A stretch of DNA of 64,000 bases from Morinoia aosen. Lineage: Eukaryota; Arthropoda; Malacostraca; Amphipoda; Talitridae. A program made the position numbers and the translations under genes. Positions 62,753 to 64,000 of the stretch are shown here, piece after piece. The DNA lies in NCBI GenBank assembly GCA_030386875.1, contig CM059575.1, positions 40,826,859 to 40,890,858 on the forward strand, given 5' to 3'. The notes below the pieces were generated by a model. That model was not told where the DNA came from. It searched no databases and saw only the letters and a program-made list of their open reading frames with translations. How positions within the stretch are numbered: the first letter of the stretch is position 1; each line of letters opens with the position of its first letter.

Positions 62753-64000
62753 TAGTATTCGACGAGAAACCTACAGAAGTTTGAGAAGAAGATCCAGTGA
62801 TTTCAGCAAATCAACACGGCGGAGGAGATTACTGATATCTAAAGAGAAATTAAGAGAACTACCGTGAAGATCGTCTGGTGACAAGAATCATAACTACTAA
62901 GAAGAGGCTCTGAAGAGACAGTCAGAGCTACACGAAACCGAGAATAAGGACAGCGTCTACAGAGAGCTTCAGAGATCTACGAAAAGAGTGACCACAGACC
63001 TAAAACTACATCTACGAGGTGGTTCAGCTACGTTATTTTCGTGCTACGGACGAAGCAGTAACGGTGCATCGCTTCCAACGACTGCAGAGACCGCGACATC
63101 GTTCGACAACAACGACAACTAAAACTACAATTTAAGATAAATAACGCAGCAACAATTAATTGTCATAATTGTTACAGTCCCGTTGCAGCCTAGATATTCA
63201 TTGCGCGTGAGGCAGACAGCATGCAGCAGCAGTGGTAGTGTTTTTTTCTCCAGTCAGTTATTTTTTGCATTAGACTGCGTGCAGGCGTCAAGGTCAAACA
63301 TAGGCTGTATTTGCAGAGTGCAAGCAGTGTGTTCAATAACCCCTAGGCATGAGTTTTTTTTCAAGAGTTTAAGAGAGTTTTTTTTAAGTGATTGGCGCTA
63401 TTTTCTTGGAGTGTTGTTATAAGTGAATTAACTAAATTTGTATTGATTTACTAACTGTTGTATAAATTTGCGCTTGAACAATCTTTAAGCTCAGTTGAGC
63501 AGTGATGTTATTTGTGTAATACGTAGACACCAAACTCGTAACGTAACTATGCCTGAAATTTCAGTAGCGAGTGATTTTCGAAATAGTAGAATGCCTACCA
63601 CAGTTATTTTTCTGGCGATGATATATTGGCGAAAGAGACTTAAGTATCCTTAACTGCCTTATGTAGCCTGTGCGAGGCGGTCAGTTGTAACCCATGCTCT
63701 TTAAAAATCCCTGCTTGTTAGCGGGCAGAAAGGACATTTTTGGGGTGACTATATTTTGGACATTTATTGTGTCATTTTTAAAAATCATATTCAAGTTTTT
63801 TTGCTGGTTGCGTCTGATAGGATGTTTGCTGGTGGGAAGTGCGTTCCAATTTGCCCAAAGGTAATGCTGAAGACCTTTGTAAAACTCAACGTTCAAGCAG
63901 TTAGAAAATAAGAGGAAAATTGTTTGCAAGAGAATCATTGCAGTATGATTTCGAGGAAGTACTACTGATCAAAGGATCAATTATTGAAAGAACAATTCGC
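62753..64000. other. No gene recognised
   Basis: The flank downstream of gypsy-2. About 62760-63130 is rich in AGA/GAA and ACGA motifs, resembling an untranslated leader of another retroelement, which would fit the possible LTR at 51780-51965 that gypsy-2 would then have split. The rest is AT-rich with no supported ORF. Confidence 0.35.

Overview
The window is a eukaryotic transposon graveyard. I recognise no host gene, rRNA, CRISPR array or bacterial-type operon in it. Its contents (CR1-like, I-clade and Jockey LINEs, Ty3/gypsy elements, Penelope-like elements, hAT and piggyBac-like DNA transposons, a tRNA-derived SINE), its AT-richness and its long TG/TA microsatellites fit an invertebrate animal. 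An arthropod, perhaps a crustacean or chelicerate, is my best guess by analogy only. Nearly every reading frame belongs to a mobile element, and most are interrupted.

Layout. 1-3631: 3' part of a LINE (family A, copy 0) with a tandemly repeated 3' UTR and a 26-bp minisatellite, inserted into a reversed LINE of family B (3632-11310). That family B copy also carries a hAT MITE (4964-5408) and a deleted Ty3/gypsy element with two 508-bp LTRs (7868-10866). 11812-24742: an I-clade LINE with RNase H, cut in two by LINE-A copy 1 (15346-23734). 26225-36195: a palindromic foldback element split by LINE-A copy 2 (26289-35651, minus), the best preserved copy, with a piggyBac-like MITE in its 5' region. 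36372-36670: a tRNA-derived SINE whose 3' end resembles LINE-A. 37385-39110: two head-to-head Penelope-like fragments. 39111-47790: LINE-A copy 3, interrupted by a hAT transposon (39982-46355), itself interrupted by LINE-B copy 2 (40811-45848). 47880-50870: more Penelope-like fragments. 52047-62752: a young Ty3/gypsy element with 776-bp LTRs, whose 5' LTR was hit by a Jockey-type LINE (52344-57486).

The most interesting content is LINE family A. Its ORF1 ends in an OTU-type cysteine protease domain with the Asp, Cys and His motifs in place. In both long copies ORF1 and ORF2 are in the same frame, separated by one UGA followed by C, which suggests stop-codon readthrough giving an ORF1-OTU-endonuclease-RT polyprotein. 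All four 3' ends carry a terminal stem-loop between CCAA(T) and (A)TTGG, with a compensatory base-pair change in one copy, and the SINE shares the flanking motif. Other translational signals are an in-phase GGGAAAC slippery site at the gag-pol overlap of the young gypsy element and an ATGA stop/start overlap between the two Jockey ORFs.

All identities rest on reading motifs and comparing copies by eye. Element boundaries are usually good to a few bases where target duplications are visible and to a few tens of bases elsewhere.
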